From Protonemura montana (taxonomy: Eukaryota; Arthropoda; Insecta; Plecoptera; Nemouridae): DNA of 64,000 nucleotides. Under the pieces are notes generated by a model that did no database searches, was not told the DNA's origin, and saw only the letters and a program-made list of their open reading frames with translations. Below are positions 47,455 to 59,155 of this stretch, one piece after another. Each line of letters starts with the position of its first letter. Position 1 is the first letter of the stretch. Position numbers and translations under genes: made by a program. The stretch lies in contig OX387612.1 in NCBI GenBank assembly GCA_947568835.1, positions 5,146,001 to 5,210,000 of the forward strand, written 5' to 3'.

Positions 47455-48695
47455 TAGTTAACAGTAGCATCATGGTGTCATGCTTTCTAGGTTGGTACAA
47501 GCACCCCAGAAAGTGGAAAACTCATATTAATCCTAGTGTTGTTAACAGTAGCATCATGGTGTCATGCTTTCTAGGTTGGTACAAGCACCCCAGAAAGTGG
47601 CAAACTCAAATTAATCCTAGTGTAGTTAACAGTAGCATCATGGTGTCATGCTTTCTAGGTTGGTACAAGCAGCCCAGAAAGTGGCAAACTCAAATTAATC
47701 CTAGTTAACAGTAGCATCATGGTGTCATGTTTTCTAGGTTGGTACAAGCACCCCAGAAAGTGGCAAACTCATATTAATCCTAGTGTAGTTAACAGTAGAA
47801 TCATGGTGTCATGTTTTCTAGGTTGGTACAAGCACCCCAGAAAGTGGCAAACTCAAATTAATCCTAGTGTAGTTAACAGTAGCATCATGGTGTCATGTTT
47901 TCTAGGTTGGTACAAGCACCCCAGAAAGTGGCAAACTCAAATTAATCCTAGTGTTGTTAACAGTAGCATCATGGTGTCATGTTTTCTAGGTTGGTACAAG
48001 CAGCCCAGAAAGTGGCAAACTCAAATTAATCCTAGTGTAGTTAACAGTAGCATCATGGTGTAATGTTTTCTAGGTTGGTACAAGCAGCCCAGAAAGTGGC
48101 AAACTCATATTAATCTTAGTGTAGTTAACAGTAGCATCATGGTGTAATGTTTTCTAGGTTGGTACAAGCAGCCCAGAAAGTGGCAAACTCATATTAATCC
48201 TAGTGTAGTTAACAGTAGCATCATGGTGTAATGTTTTCTAGGTTGGTACAAGCAGCCCAGAAAGTGGCAAACTCATATTAATCCTAGTGTAGTTAACAGT
48301 AGCATCATGGTGTCATGCTTTCTAGGTTGGTACAAGCACCCCAGAAAGTGGCAAACTCAAATTAATCCTAGTGTAACAGTAGCATCATGGTGTCATGTTT
48401 TCTAGGTTGGTACAAGCACCCCAGAAAGTGGCAAACTCATATTAATCCTAGTGTAGTTAACAGTAGAATCATGGTGTCATGTTTTCTAGGTTGGTACAAG
48501 CACCCCAGAAAGTGGCAAACTCAAATTAATCCTAGTGTAACAGTAGCATCATGGTGTCATGTTTTCTAGGTTGGTACAAGCACCCCAGAAAGTGGCAAAC
48601 TCAAATTAATCCTAGTGTAACAGTAGCATCATGGTGTCATGCTTTCTAGGTTGGTACAAGCACCCCAGAAAGTGGCAAACTCAAATTAATCCTAA
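47455..48695. repeat. 84-bp tandem repeat (about 15 units)
   Basis: The unit includes ATCATGGTGTCATGCTTTCT, AGGTTGGTACAAGCACCCCA and GTGGCAAACTCAAATTAATC. It is 28 codons long, so long open frames arise by chance. Some units lack the TGTAGT hexamer between copies. Confidence 0.95.
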
Positions 48696-48887
48696 TCTAC
48701 CATATGTACCACATTATTTAAAACATGTACATGATTATGCTTTGCTGAAATATGTTCATCTTAACACCCATGGGCTGAATACGCGAAGCAAAGTCTAAGT
48801 TAACCCATGAGTTAAATTAGGATCAGTCAATCACAGAAAGCTTTTTCAATCACAGAAGGGCTTACGGTTAAACCCCGATAAGAATAA

Positions 48888-48932
48888 TAATATATATAAT
48901 AATAATAAGATATATATATATATATATATTTT
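48888..48932. repeat. AT-rich microsatellite
   Basis: Runs of AATAATAAT and (TA)n. Similar short (AT)n tracts occur near 1565, 21240, 38585 and 50348. Confidence 0.85.
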
Positions 48933-49399
48933 ATTCTGGGAACAATAACTTCAAAAAGAGTAAGGTTTGTTATAGAATACGTCATGGATAACATAAAGTG
49001 AGAGAAGCAAGAGACAGTAGGATAGCATAAAGTAATTATACATTATTAATTCCGTATATAAATTCAAAGATAATTCAGAGTCTGTTTTCTACATGTGAAT
49101 GACAATCATGGAATGAATATGGGCAAAGCTTACAGAGAAATATTTTAAGTTCAGTCTTGAAGCGGTTTGTTCCTTGAAGTGCTTTGAAGTGGATAGTGGG
49201 AGGTCATTAAAGAGTAATTATCCTGGATAGAGCGGGCTTTTGCTATAGATATGTATTTTACAGTTGGGCCGAGCTCGGTGCGTTTTGTTCCGTGTGTTGA
49301 TGCGTTCGGTGCATTGTCTTCGGCATACTTTCATAAAAGTGGTTAAAAAATGAATATTTGAGCATAAAAGTCGATTTTAGAAATATACTGATAAGTTTA

Positions 49400-49940
49400 T
49401 TCACTCTGTAGTGCATTTTAGAATATGTTTTAAGAGGTTTAAACGGAACGTGAAAATCAACATCAGAGCAAATCTGTTTGCATGGCTATTCTCACGTGTT
49501 GCTGATTCACTAATAAAATATTCAAAACAATTATTCTGTGAGAAATGTGTGAGAAACTCAGAAAAAACTAAATTTTGTTGCCGCCTTCGGTTTCTCAAGG
49601 AGTAGTAATAGAGTTGAGTAATTCGCAATATTTTATTACATCAACAATACTAATCTTGAGATAATAACAAGTTTTCAGACATCTTACTTATCTAATTCAA
49701 AGTAAAAAATGTACTTTTAATGTAGTTAAAAGTAGTAAAAAACTCCGCCCGTGTTTCAACGCTAAAACCTCACCAGTAAATCGAATTTTGGTAGCGATAA
49801 TTTCTAATATTAAACTTTCAAGCACGAGGACTTCATAAATGTTAGTCTCATCTCGATCAGACAAATAGCTTCAATGAAACCGAAGTCTCGGTGCGCGGCA
49901 CCAAATTACGTCCAGCGAGTCGCTCGGACTCGATGTCGGT
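49400..49940 (-). mobile_element. Dispersed repeat 'F', without SINE or array
   Basis: The same blocks as 26311-27290 but with TTGAGATAATAAC present once, giving the pre-insertion state for that SINE. It ends at CAAATTACGTCCAGCGAGTC. No 57-bp array is attached. Confidence 0.8.
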
Positions 49941-50348
49941 AGCTACTCATTACCCCTTCAAAAAAGCGGATTAGGGATACCTATGAAACGGCTTAAAAAA
50001 ACTTGAACACAATAATAACTTTAACAACTGTCGTCTCTTATCTTGGGCCGTGCCCCGTGTGCCAATGTTCATCAGCACACCACTGCCTGTGAGTCAAATA
50101 TCAATATATGTAATTCGCAGTGCGGAAATATAATTTCCGCAGGAAATTGGCTAAATATTGTTCTTTCAAGAACCTTTATTGGGTTTATCGATAGAGATGA
50201 TAGTATTTCATTTCAATATGAAATGATATTTCATAAATATATGCGGTGTAATGGTGTGGAAACCAATCACACCAAATCGCAACCGAATCGAACGCTCACA
50301 CACAATTTGATTTCTACCATATCGTGGCATATAGGTATAATAAAAAAG

Positions 50349-50379
<31 letters not shown>

Positions 50380-50569
50380 CATTTTACTCACTAACAAACT
50401 TCAACGACCCACGCTATCGCTTGAAGCAACGAATTCAAGGTTTTTTCTTCAAGGTAGATTTGTTCGAACGACATCCAAGTCCAGACCTCATATTCTAGCT
50501 CATCTAAAATGCATGCTTATAACATTGTTGGACCTCAAATTCAGTTATTTTGATGAGTGTCAACACAGA

Positions 50570-52155
50570 GTGTCAGAAGGACAAGGGTAAGCGGTGGCCG
50601 GTCCTTGGTGCTGTTGGACAGGAGCAGCCAACACAGTGTGTCAAAGGGACAATGCTAAGCGGTGGCCGGTTCTTGGTGCTGTTGAACAGGAGCAGCCAAC
50701 ACAGTGTGTCAGAGTGACAAGGCTAAGCAGTGGCCGGTCCTTGGTGCTGTTGGACAGGAGCAGCCAACACAGTGTGTCAAAGGGACAAGGCTAAGCGGTG
50801 GCTGGTCCTTGGTGCTGCTGGACAGGAGCAGCCAACACAGTGTGTCAAAGTGACAAGGCTAAGCGGTGGCCGGTCCTTGGTGCTGTTGAACAGGAGCAGC
50901 CAACACAGTGTGTCAAAGAGACAAGGCTAAGCGGTGGCCGGTCCTTGGTGCTGTTGAACAGGAGCAGCCAACACAGTGTGTCAGAGTGACAAGGCTAAGC
51001 GGTGGCCGGTCCTTGGTGCTGTTGGACAGGAGCAGCCAACACAGTGGGTCAAAGTGACAAGGCTAAGCGGTGGCCGGTCCTTGGTGCTGTTGAACAGGAG
51101 CAGCCAACACAGTGTGTCAAAGAGACAAGGCTAAGCGGTGGCCGGTCCTTGGTGCTGTTGAACAGGAGCAGCCAACACAGTGTGTCAGAGTGACAAGGCT
51201 AAGCGGTGGCCGGTCCTTGGTGCTGCTGGACAGGAGCAGCCAACAAAGTGTGCCAAAGTGACAAGACTAAGCGGTGGCCGGCCTTTGTGTTGTTTTACAG
51301 GAGCAGCCAACACAGTGTGTCAAAGTGACAAGGCTAAGCGGTGGCCGGTCCTTGGTGCTGTTGGACAGGAGCAGCCAACACAGTGGGTCAAAGTGACAAG
51401 GCTAAGCGGTGGCCGGTCCTTGGTGCTGTTGAACAGGAGCAGCCAACACAGTGTGTCAAAGGGACAAGGCTAAGCGGTGGCCGGTCCTTGGTGCTGTTGG
51501 ACAGGAGCAGCCAACACAGTGTGCCAAAGTGACAAGACTAAGCGGTGGCCGGCCTTTGTGCTGTTGAACAGGAGCAGCCAACACAGTGTGTCAAAGTGAC
51601 AAGGCTAAGTGGTGGCCGGTCGTTGGTGCTGTTGGACAGGAGCAGCCAACACAGTGTGCCAAAGAGACATGGCTAAGCGGTGGCCGGTCCTTGGTGCTGT
51701 TGGACAGGAGCAGCCAACACAGTGTGCCAAAGAGACATGGCTAAGCGGTGGCCGGTTGTTGGTGCTGTTGGACAGGAGCAGCCAACACAGTGTGGCAAAG
51801 AGACAAGGCTAAGCGGTGGCCGGTCCTTGGTGCTGTTGGACAGAAGCAGCCAACACAGTGTGTTAAAGAGACAAGGCTAAGCGGTGGCCAGTCCTTGGTG
51901 CTGTTGGACAGGAGCAGCCAACACAGCGTGTCAAAGGGACAAGGCTAAGCGGTGGCCGGTCCTTGGTGCTGTTGGACAGGAGCAGCCAACACAGTGTGTC
52001 AAAGAGACAAGGCTAAGCGGTGGCTGGTCCTTGGTTCTGTTGAACAGGAGCAGTCAACACAGTGTGTTAAAGTGACAAGGCTAAGCGGTGGCCGGTCTTT
52101 GGTACTGTTGGACAGGAGCAGCCAACACAGTGTGTTAAAGGGACAAAGCCAGCCC
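50570..52155 (+). repeat. 68-bp tandem repeat, locus 3 (about 23 units), beside opsin exon 1
   Basis: Plus-oriented, opposite to loci 1 and 2. It ends about 55 bp from the exon 1 donor, inside intron 1. Variants such as CCTTTGTGTTGTT and GGGTCAAAGTGAC recur several units apart, indicating block duplications. Confidence 0.95.
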
Positions 52156-52208
52156 TTGTGCTAAATATGTAACATGGCAGTTTGCTTATTTCTCATGCAG
52201 GCACTCAC

Positions 52209-52384
52209 CTGGTGAAAACGAAGAGAACGAGAGAGTTTCCGACAACGCCGGCGACGCCGAGCGCGGTGAGGACTACGCCGAGAGTCACGTGCGCCGCGGT
52301 GGGGGAGGGTGGGAATCCCAACCAGTGGGGGTGAGTATCCCGAGGGGGCGAAGTCGTCGACAGCGATGTGCTCGGCTCGGTCAT
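52209..52384 (-). CDS. Opsin-family GPCR, first coding exon (N-terminus and TM1)
   Basis: The minus-strand reading frame from ATG at 52384 encodes 58 residues plus two bases and ends at a GTGAGT donor (52208 downward). Residues 18-26 read HPHWLGFPP, resembling the HW-x-FPP motif just before TM1 of rhabdomeric opsins. Residues about 33-57 form a hydrophobic TM1 with the class A GN pair at 49-50. The exon is GC-rich against AT-rich surroundings. The two leftover bases AG join the first base of the 27.5-kb exon to make Arg59 (phase 2). Upstream of the ATG, the minus strand has a pyrimidine-rich run ending in TTCTAG at about 52400, so a 5'UTR intron is possible and the true first exon may lie further up. 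A 68-bp tandem array begins about 58 bp inside the intron. The opsin family is well supported by the three exons together; on its own this exon says only 'class A GPCR TM1'. Confidence 0.8.
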
Positions 52385-53269
52385 CGCTTGTGGGCGCCCT
52401 CTAGAATTGTGGAAAGGAGAATCGATTATGCTTTGAGCGACATTGGGGTTTAAGGGATTTATACTAGGCTTGTGAAGGTTTGTATAATGAGTATGTTAAG
52501 TTTAAATGATGAGAGAGGTACTGGATTTAGTTGAATTCCACAGCTAGAAAAGAATAAATTGGTTTTCTTAAAGACATGGACACGCTTAAGATGTACATTT
52601 TTAAATGTCGGATCTATCATGTTCTAGGAAAAGTGTTACCCATATTATTGGTATTATTTAATTTGCGCAGCTCATTTTCATTATTACCGTTTATTACATA
52701 ACTATATTTATACTCATCTCGATTGTTCCTTTATTTTTCGTATGACTGCAATTTGCAATAGTGCGTGTAATTTTTATTAGATCACGCATTGTTAAAGCGT
52801 CTGGAATGTAAAACAATTGGTACATAGAATATCAATTAAATCAAAATATGTAAAATCACTCTACATTCAGAGCGAATCGTCTGTTAGTTTAATAATGCAG
52901 AAATACCGAAAAATAACTGCACCTCGGCCCGTTATTTATGATGCAGAATTTCATTTCAATAATAACGGCAACCGTTAGCATAGCATTCGCTGACCCAATT
53001 TGTCAATCCAAATTTCAGGTTCATTTTGTTAGATTGACCATCTTGTTTTTCTAGGTGAATCCAGGGAACACAGACATTTTTTTATACTGTAATTGGAGTT
53101 GGTAAAAACTGTTCCAGCAACTAAAAAAATCTCATTTACAGCACATTTTCCGGAAAATTAATTTTTAAATAATAACTAATAAGGGATGTTTTTCAATTTG
53201 ATAAGCTATAGTATTTTTTTATATAAGTAGTTTGATAGTGTTACCAGATTAAATAAAATTGTGATCCAC
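52385..53269. other. Region upstream of opsin exon 1
   Basis: Either 5'UTR intron or promoter. AT-rich; I see no convincing TATA box or initiator placement. Confidence 0.4.
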
Positions 53270-54272
53270 AGCTGCGACAAAATCTCAGTTTTTTATTTTT
53301 CTGAACAACATCGGAAAAACGCTTTGAACAGACTCTTTTACAACGCGAGTAAAGACAAAATATTTTTTCTGTATTGAAAAGCGTCAATCTGTTGCCAATA
53401 GTGTGATGGGTCGCCTAGTTTTTGTTTCGTCGCGATCGGACAAGTGGTTTGGCCGATTAGCTGTATCCAGTAAACTTAGATATAGACATGAGTAAGCTAC
53501 CACTCCAATAGACCTGAGTCAGCTCCCACTCCAATAGACCTGAGTAAGCTCCCACTCCAATAGACCTGAGTAAGCTCGCACTCCAATAGACCTGAGTAAG
53601 CTCCCACTCCAATAGACCTGAGTAAGCTCCCACTCCAATAGACCTGAGTCAGCTCCCACTCCAATAGACCTGAGTAAGCACCCACTCCAATAGACCTGAG
53701 TAAGCACCCACTCCAATATACCTGAGTAAGCTCCCACTCCAATATACCTGAGTAAGCTCCCACTCCAATAGACCTGAGTAAGCTCCCACTCCAATAGACT
53801 TGAGTAAGCTCCCACTCCAATAGACCTGAGTCAGCTCCCACTCCAATAGACCTGAGAAAGCTCCCACTCCAATAGACCTGAGTCAGCTCCCACTCCAATA
53901 GACCTGAGTAAGCTCCCACTCCAATTGACCTGAGTCAGCTCCAACTCCAATAGAACTGAGTAAGCTCCCACCACAATAGACCTGAGTAAGCTCCCACTCC
54001 AATAGACCTGAGTAAACACCCACTCCAATAGACCTGAGTCAGCTCCCACTCCAATAGACCTGAGTAAGCTCCCACTCCAATAGACCTGAGTCAGCTCCAA
54101 CTCCATTAGACCTGAGTCAGCTCCAACTCCAATAGACCTGAGTAAGTTCCCACTCCAATAGACCTGAGTAAGCTCCCACTCCAATAGACCTGAGTAAGTT
54201 CCCACTCCAATAGACCTGAGTAAGTTCCCACTCCAATAGACCTGAGCATGCTCCCACTCCAATAGACCTGAT
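53270..54272 (-). repeat. 26-bp tandem repeat with conserved flank, locus 3 (about 30 units)
   Basis: Flank at 53270-53484, with CACAGCTGCGACAAAATCTC, GCGTCAATCTGTTGCCAATA and TGTATCCAGTAAACTTAGAT. Array at 53485-54272. The flank matches locus 1 over about 220 bp in reverse. Confidence 0.94.
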
Positions 54273-54739
54273 GGGAATCAAAACTTTTTTGTCGCTCTTT
54301 CAGCATACGTTTTTGAAAGGATAAAAGTGTTTATAACAATAAAAAGTTAATACACTTTTCTTCTGTATGAAAAATGTACAATCTGAAATGTTGTAGAAAC
54401 CATTACTCTAATGAACAAGGGTAGTAAAGCTATCATACTGCCCGTAATTTATGTGACAGTTAAAATGGATGTTAAAATCGACAAAATGATACTCGAATTG
54501 ATATTTGCTGTAGTTACAAATTGAATTCCGCCTTGATGTGTGTTGCAAAGCGATTTTCCTCGATCGGCTTTTGTAGACAACGCAATTCGTCCTTGTTGAC
54601 GGGTTGCGTGCTGTAGGATTCACATTCCGTCAATACATTTTCTATGCAAAACAAGGAAATTTCTGACTTTTTTAAGTTTTACAGAGTAAACAGTTGACGC
54701 TAGTTTTATACAAGGAAGCTCTTTTGTGGTAGGATTGGT

Positions 54740-55110
54740 TATCGTGAAATTATTGGAGTTAAGCAGTACTGTGCGGTACTGGGTTAGGTCAGGTATTGAA
54801 TGGGTGACAATCATACATTTAACCAGTTCTGTTTGAGATTTAGGTTAGGGGGATGAAAGTTAGTACAAATTAGTTTGCCTTGCTTATTAACCTCACGACG
54901 ACATGGATTTGTGGACGAATCCTGTAACGTCTTTCGGTAGGAAGGTCACCAATTTGTGAATTTCGACAGTGTCGGCAACGGATTTCTCTTTTCTCCATTC
55001 TATACTATGACGATTTCATCCTCATCACCGCATACTTATCAACTGACACCATAAAACCAACGTCTCTGTGCCCTTTATCAAAACAGTACATCGTTAAGCA
55101 TCACTTATCA
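54740..55110 (+). mobile_element. Old, diverged 5S SINE
   Basis: The order of blocks is kept: TTAAGCAGTACTGTGC, TATTGAATGGGTGACAATC, ACCAGTTCTGTT, ATGGATTTGTGGACGAATCC and CATCGTTAAGCATCAC. Many substitutions and gaps, especially in the central domain, make this one of the oldest copies here. Confidence 0.75.
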
Positions 55111-55327
55111 ATAGTATCTTAAGAAGGACTTTATATTCTATTTTGCCTATTGACTTTTAACCTATTTTGAACAAACCTAGGGTTGTACAATAACATACAA
55201 CCTAAAATTAAATTTAAGTTCTAACCTACATCGGGGAAGATTGATTTTCTGGCCAACTTGTTTGTTTTTATTGTCTACCCATCTAAGAATGCCGAGATAG
55301 GGAACCAATTTCTTATAACTTTCTTAT

Positions 55328-56275
55328 ACCGTATTCGACTGGCTGCACTGGGGACAATTTGCGTGTTCGACTAGGCATGTGACTCTGTTCCAGTGCAACT
55401 TTCACGTGTTCGACTGGGCATGTGACTCTGTTCCAGTGCAACTTTCACGTGTTCGACTAGGCATGTGACTCTGCCCCAGTGCAACTTTCACGTGTTCGAC
55501 TGGGCATGTGACTCTACCCCAGTGCAAATTTCACGTGTTCAACTGGGCATGTGATTCTGTCCCAGTGCAACTTTCACGTGTTCGACTGGGCATGTGACTC
55601 TGCCCCAGTGCAACTTTCACGTGTTTGACTGGGCATGTGACTCTGTCCCAGTGCAACTTTCACGTGTTAGACTGGGCATGTGACTCTGCCCCAGTGCAAC
55701 TTTCACGTGTTCTACTGGGCATGTGACTCTGCCCCAGTGCAACTTTCACGTGTTCGACTGGGCATGTAACTCTGTCCCAGTACAACTTTCACGTGTTCGA
55801 CTGGGCATGTGACTCTGTCCCAGTGCAACTTTCATGTGTTCGACTGGGCATGTGACTCTGTCCCAGTGCAACTTCCACGTGTTTGACTGGGCATGTGACT
55901 CTGCCCCGGTGCAACTTTCATGTGTTCGACTGGGCATGTAACTCTGTCCCAGTACAACTTTCATGTGTTCGACTGGGCATGTGACTCTGTCCCAGTGCAA
56001 CTTTCATGTGTTCGACTGGGCATGTGACTCTGTCCCAGTGCAACTTTCACGTGTTTGACTGAGCATGTGACTCTGCCCCAGTGCAACTTTCACGTGTTCG
56101 ACCGGGCATGTGACTCTGCCCCAGTGCAACTTTCACGTGTTCGACTGGGCATGTGACTCTGTCCCAGTGCAACTTTCACGTGTTTGACTGAGCATGTGAC
56201 TCTGCCCCAGTGCAACTTTCACGTGTTCGACCGGGCATGTGACTCTGCCCCAGTGCAACTTTCACGTGTTCGACT
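55328..56275. repeat. 43-bp E-box tandem repeat, locus 4 (about 22 units)
   Basis: Same orientation as the other three loci. It starts with GTATTCGACTGGCTGCACTG, the left-edge sequence shared with locus 3. Confidence 0.95.
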
Positions 56276-56480
56276 GGCAGAGTTGCTCGCTCTTGCGTCA
56301 CTTCTGGTGCTTTTTTCTTGCTCAGAGAATTTCGATGGTGCAATTGGAAAACAAATGAATGCACTGACAGCTAGCGATCTCGTGTTCAGGTGGGAGCGCT
56401 CTCGCTCGGAGCTGGTGCAAGCCCGGTGGAGAGCATGACGTCATCGAGCAAGTTTCAAACCCACCCTGGGTTTGCGTCAA
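56276..56480. repeat. Conserved right flank of the 43-bp array, locus 4
   Basis: Contains the complete set of flank blocks: GTTGCTCGCTCTTGCGTCAC, GAATTTCGATGGTGCAATTG, GGAGCGCTCTCGCTCGGAGC and GCATGACGTCATCGAGCAAG. The end is near ACCCACCCTGGG. Confidence 0.82.
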
Positions 56481-57029
56481 ACACCTTTAGAAATCGGTTT
56501 TTGCTCTTTGAAAAAAGTTATCGCAGATTGTCAGCCAGCATATGTTGACCAAGGCGTACAAGCGGAAGAGGTTGGGGGGTGTTTGGAAACAAAACAGTTT
56601 CAAAACAGTTTTTTCAAGACTTTCCGTTGTTGTTTAGTATAGAAATTTCTGAAATTTTAAATACAGCAAAAAGTGTATTGCCAAACAAATAAAAAAAGTC
56701 CTACCGTCAAATCATTGCTTAAAAAATATTACTTTCACTTGTTTAAGAAAGCCCTTTTACAAAAGTATTTTGTAAATCAGCTTGAAACTTAAATTTCCTT
56801 TGTATGTTTTTATATTGGTTAAAGTTAAACTGAAGTTTTTGAATTCTCACCCAAACGTGGAGAAAATATATTTGTTTTATTCTTCAATATCAAAAAACAT
56901 TTCGATCCCTTTGCACCAAAATCTTTCCTCTCTATTACTGCAACTGATCTAATTCTGGTCAGTATTTAAGTGGATGATTTGAGGATGATGATGCCTGACA
57001 ATAAGAGCTCGCTAGAGTTTTTTACTTTG

Positions 57030-57405
57030 CGCAGAGTCAGGTATTGGATGGGTGACCATCATACACATGACCAGTTCTGTTCGGGAGAGAGGTTGGAGGG
57101 ATGAAAGTTAGTACAGCAACTTTATTCGCCTTGCTTATCAACCTCTCGACAGCATGGATTTGTGGAGGAATCCTGTTGTTCGCGTTGTACCGTCCTTCGG
57201 AAGGGGCGTTCAGCCGGTGGTTCCCTTAGTGCTCTTTGACAGGAATAAGCTACGTGCCGACACCAGGTTTGCTCTCCTCCATTCTAAGCTAAGTTAGGTT
57301 TATGATCATCTTCATCATCATCCACTCATTCACCAACGCCATTAGACCAGTGCCGCATGGACAGGTTGTCAAAACATTGCGTCGTTAAACACAACAATTA
57401 TTTGC
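57030..57405 (+). mobile_element. 5S SINE, 5'-truncated
   Basis: Starts inside the 5S B half (GCGCAGAGTCAGGTATTGG) and continues through the central domain to GTCGTTAAACACAACAATT. Confidence 0.87.
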
Positions 57406-57889
57406 TAACTTAAGTCTTGATATTACCTCGTCTGGTTATGACATCCCTTATATAAATTCCAGCCGCACTCCTGCAAGATTTTGTCACGATCCTTCAACAT
57501 ATTGCATGTCACAAAGTTATAATTAGTCCCTGTATCTTGAAATATCGGTACTTGCAAAGACATGAAATGTAAACATTGAGCTCAAAGATGTAGAGGGCCG
57601 GCGTTAATGTTTAACCTTCTGCTGAGCAAACGAGCCGGCAACACGTGGTACTGGTTAGTGCCACTCGATGACGCTTTTAGCTGTCTTTTTTTAACAAGCC
57701 TCTACAATTGAAGAATTTCGACTTGAAATATCGATACTTGTGTATCAATCGTAAACCAGATTCAAATATGAATGATCTGCGAGAAATAACGAAATTAATT
57801 TTCTTAAGACTTAAAATGATGGTGACTCCATTTGGTAGCTTCATCCATTATTATGGTTTTTAAACTCATGTCTACTTTATCTGACCTTA

Positions 57890-58140
57890 GCACTAGTTTT
57901 GAAAAAAACCATTTGAACCGGGTTTTGAATGCTAAGTGAAGAACAATTAAATTTCCCAGCGTTTCGTAACTTGTACCTGTTACTTTATCAAGAGTTAAAG
58001 CAGTCCTGACAATTTTCCGATAACAAAAGAACCGCAAAAATTTTCAAAAATTACCTAGTTCAAGCTTCCTAAATGCATCTAACTAATGTAATCAAGGTCA
58101 ATAATTAAAAAGCTAACATATTTTGTAAATCGAAAATATG
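57890..58140. repeat. Dispersed repeat 'R', copy 1
   Basis: GGGTTTTGAATGCTAAGTGA, GTAACTTGTACCTGTTACTT, GCAGTCCTGACAATTTTCCG and CTAGTTCAAGCTTCCTAAAT match 58865-59100 and, in part, 18850-18965. Family unknown. Confidence 0.78.
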
Positions 58141-58864
58141 ATTCCAAACAAGTAACCATTATTAGATATGCATCTTCCATTGTTGTCTCGGTAAAGTATT
58201 CATCTGGCGGGAATTTTTTTCGAAGACAACTTAATATTTGTGCCATTGAATGGACGCACTGTGTTGAAATTGGGCAAAAGAGATTCTTGGCGCGTGAAAC
58301 TTCATTGAAGTTTCGCCGAAGTTTACAAGATCTTACGCTTTTGGAGGACTTGTTTGCGAATTTCTTAGAGGGTTTTGTAGGGAAAAGTAACCCCTAGTGC
58401 GTAATTGAACAGAAGTGATTGAAGTGATAAATTGTGGAATGTATTTGCTCGCTGGTAAATATCAATAGTGGTATCAGCTATATAATCTCACGGATGAATG
58501 ACCCAAATTGATGATGGTGAAATGAAAATGATGAACTATAGGCCATTGCCCAAAGAGCTTTTCGTAAAAAAATCGGTTTTAATATTATCCGTGGAAGAAT
58601 TTTTAGATCCAGATTGTGTCCGATCAAAGTTTTGATTGATTTTATTTGAGATTATAAGACGTGGGTTTAGTCGATCGAGAAAAATGAAAAGATTGAAAAA
58701 TATTCTTGGCATTTGCTGAGACGTAGGTACTAGGGTCAAACGAGGATTTTATAATTTAGAAACCGAAGCCAAATATTAACGAAGAAAATTTCCTCCTGTA
58801 AAAAAAACTGTTATGAAAGTGGATTTAACATTTACGCAAAACGATTTTTCATGACAAAAACTAT

Positions 58865-59100
58865 TTGAAAATGGGTTTTGATTGCTTAGTGAAGAAAAAC
58901 TAAATTTCCCGGCGTTTTGTAACTTGTACCTATTACTTTATCAAGGGTAAGAGCAGTCCTGACAATTTTCCGATAACAAAAGACCCAAACAAAATTATAA
59001 CAATTACCTAGTTCAAGCTTCCTAAATGCATCTAAATAAAATAATCAATGTCAATAACTCAGAAACTAATGTATTTTGTATTTTCGAAATATGACCCCGA
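58865..59100. repeat. Dispersed repeat 'R', copy 2
   Basis: About 80-85 percent like copy 1 by eye over 230 bp, in the same orientation and about 970 bp away. It ends shortly before the foldback element. Confidence 0.78.
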
Positions 59101-59155
59101 ACAAATTGACGTTTTTTTTACTAACTGACAAATTATTTGTGTTAAATTTGTTATT

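Noticed and set aside
47472-48569. 114-residue repetitive protein in the 84-bp array
   Set aside because: The unit length is a multiple of three, so a single stop-free frame persists; the array sits in an intron and has stops in diverged units.
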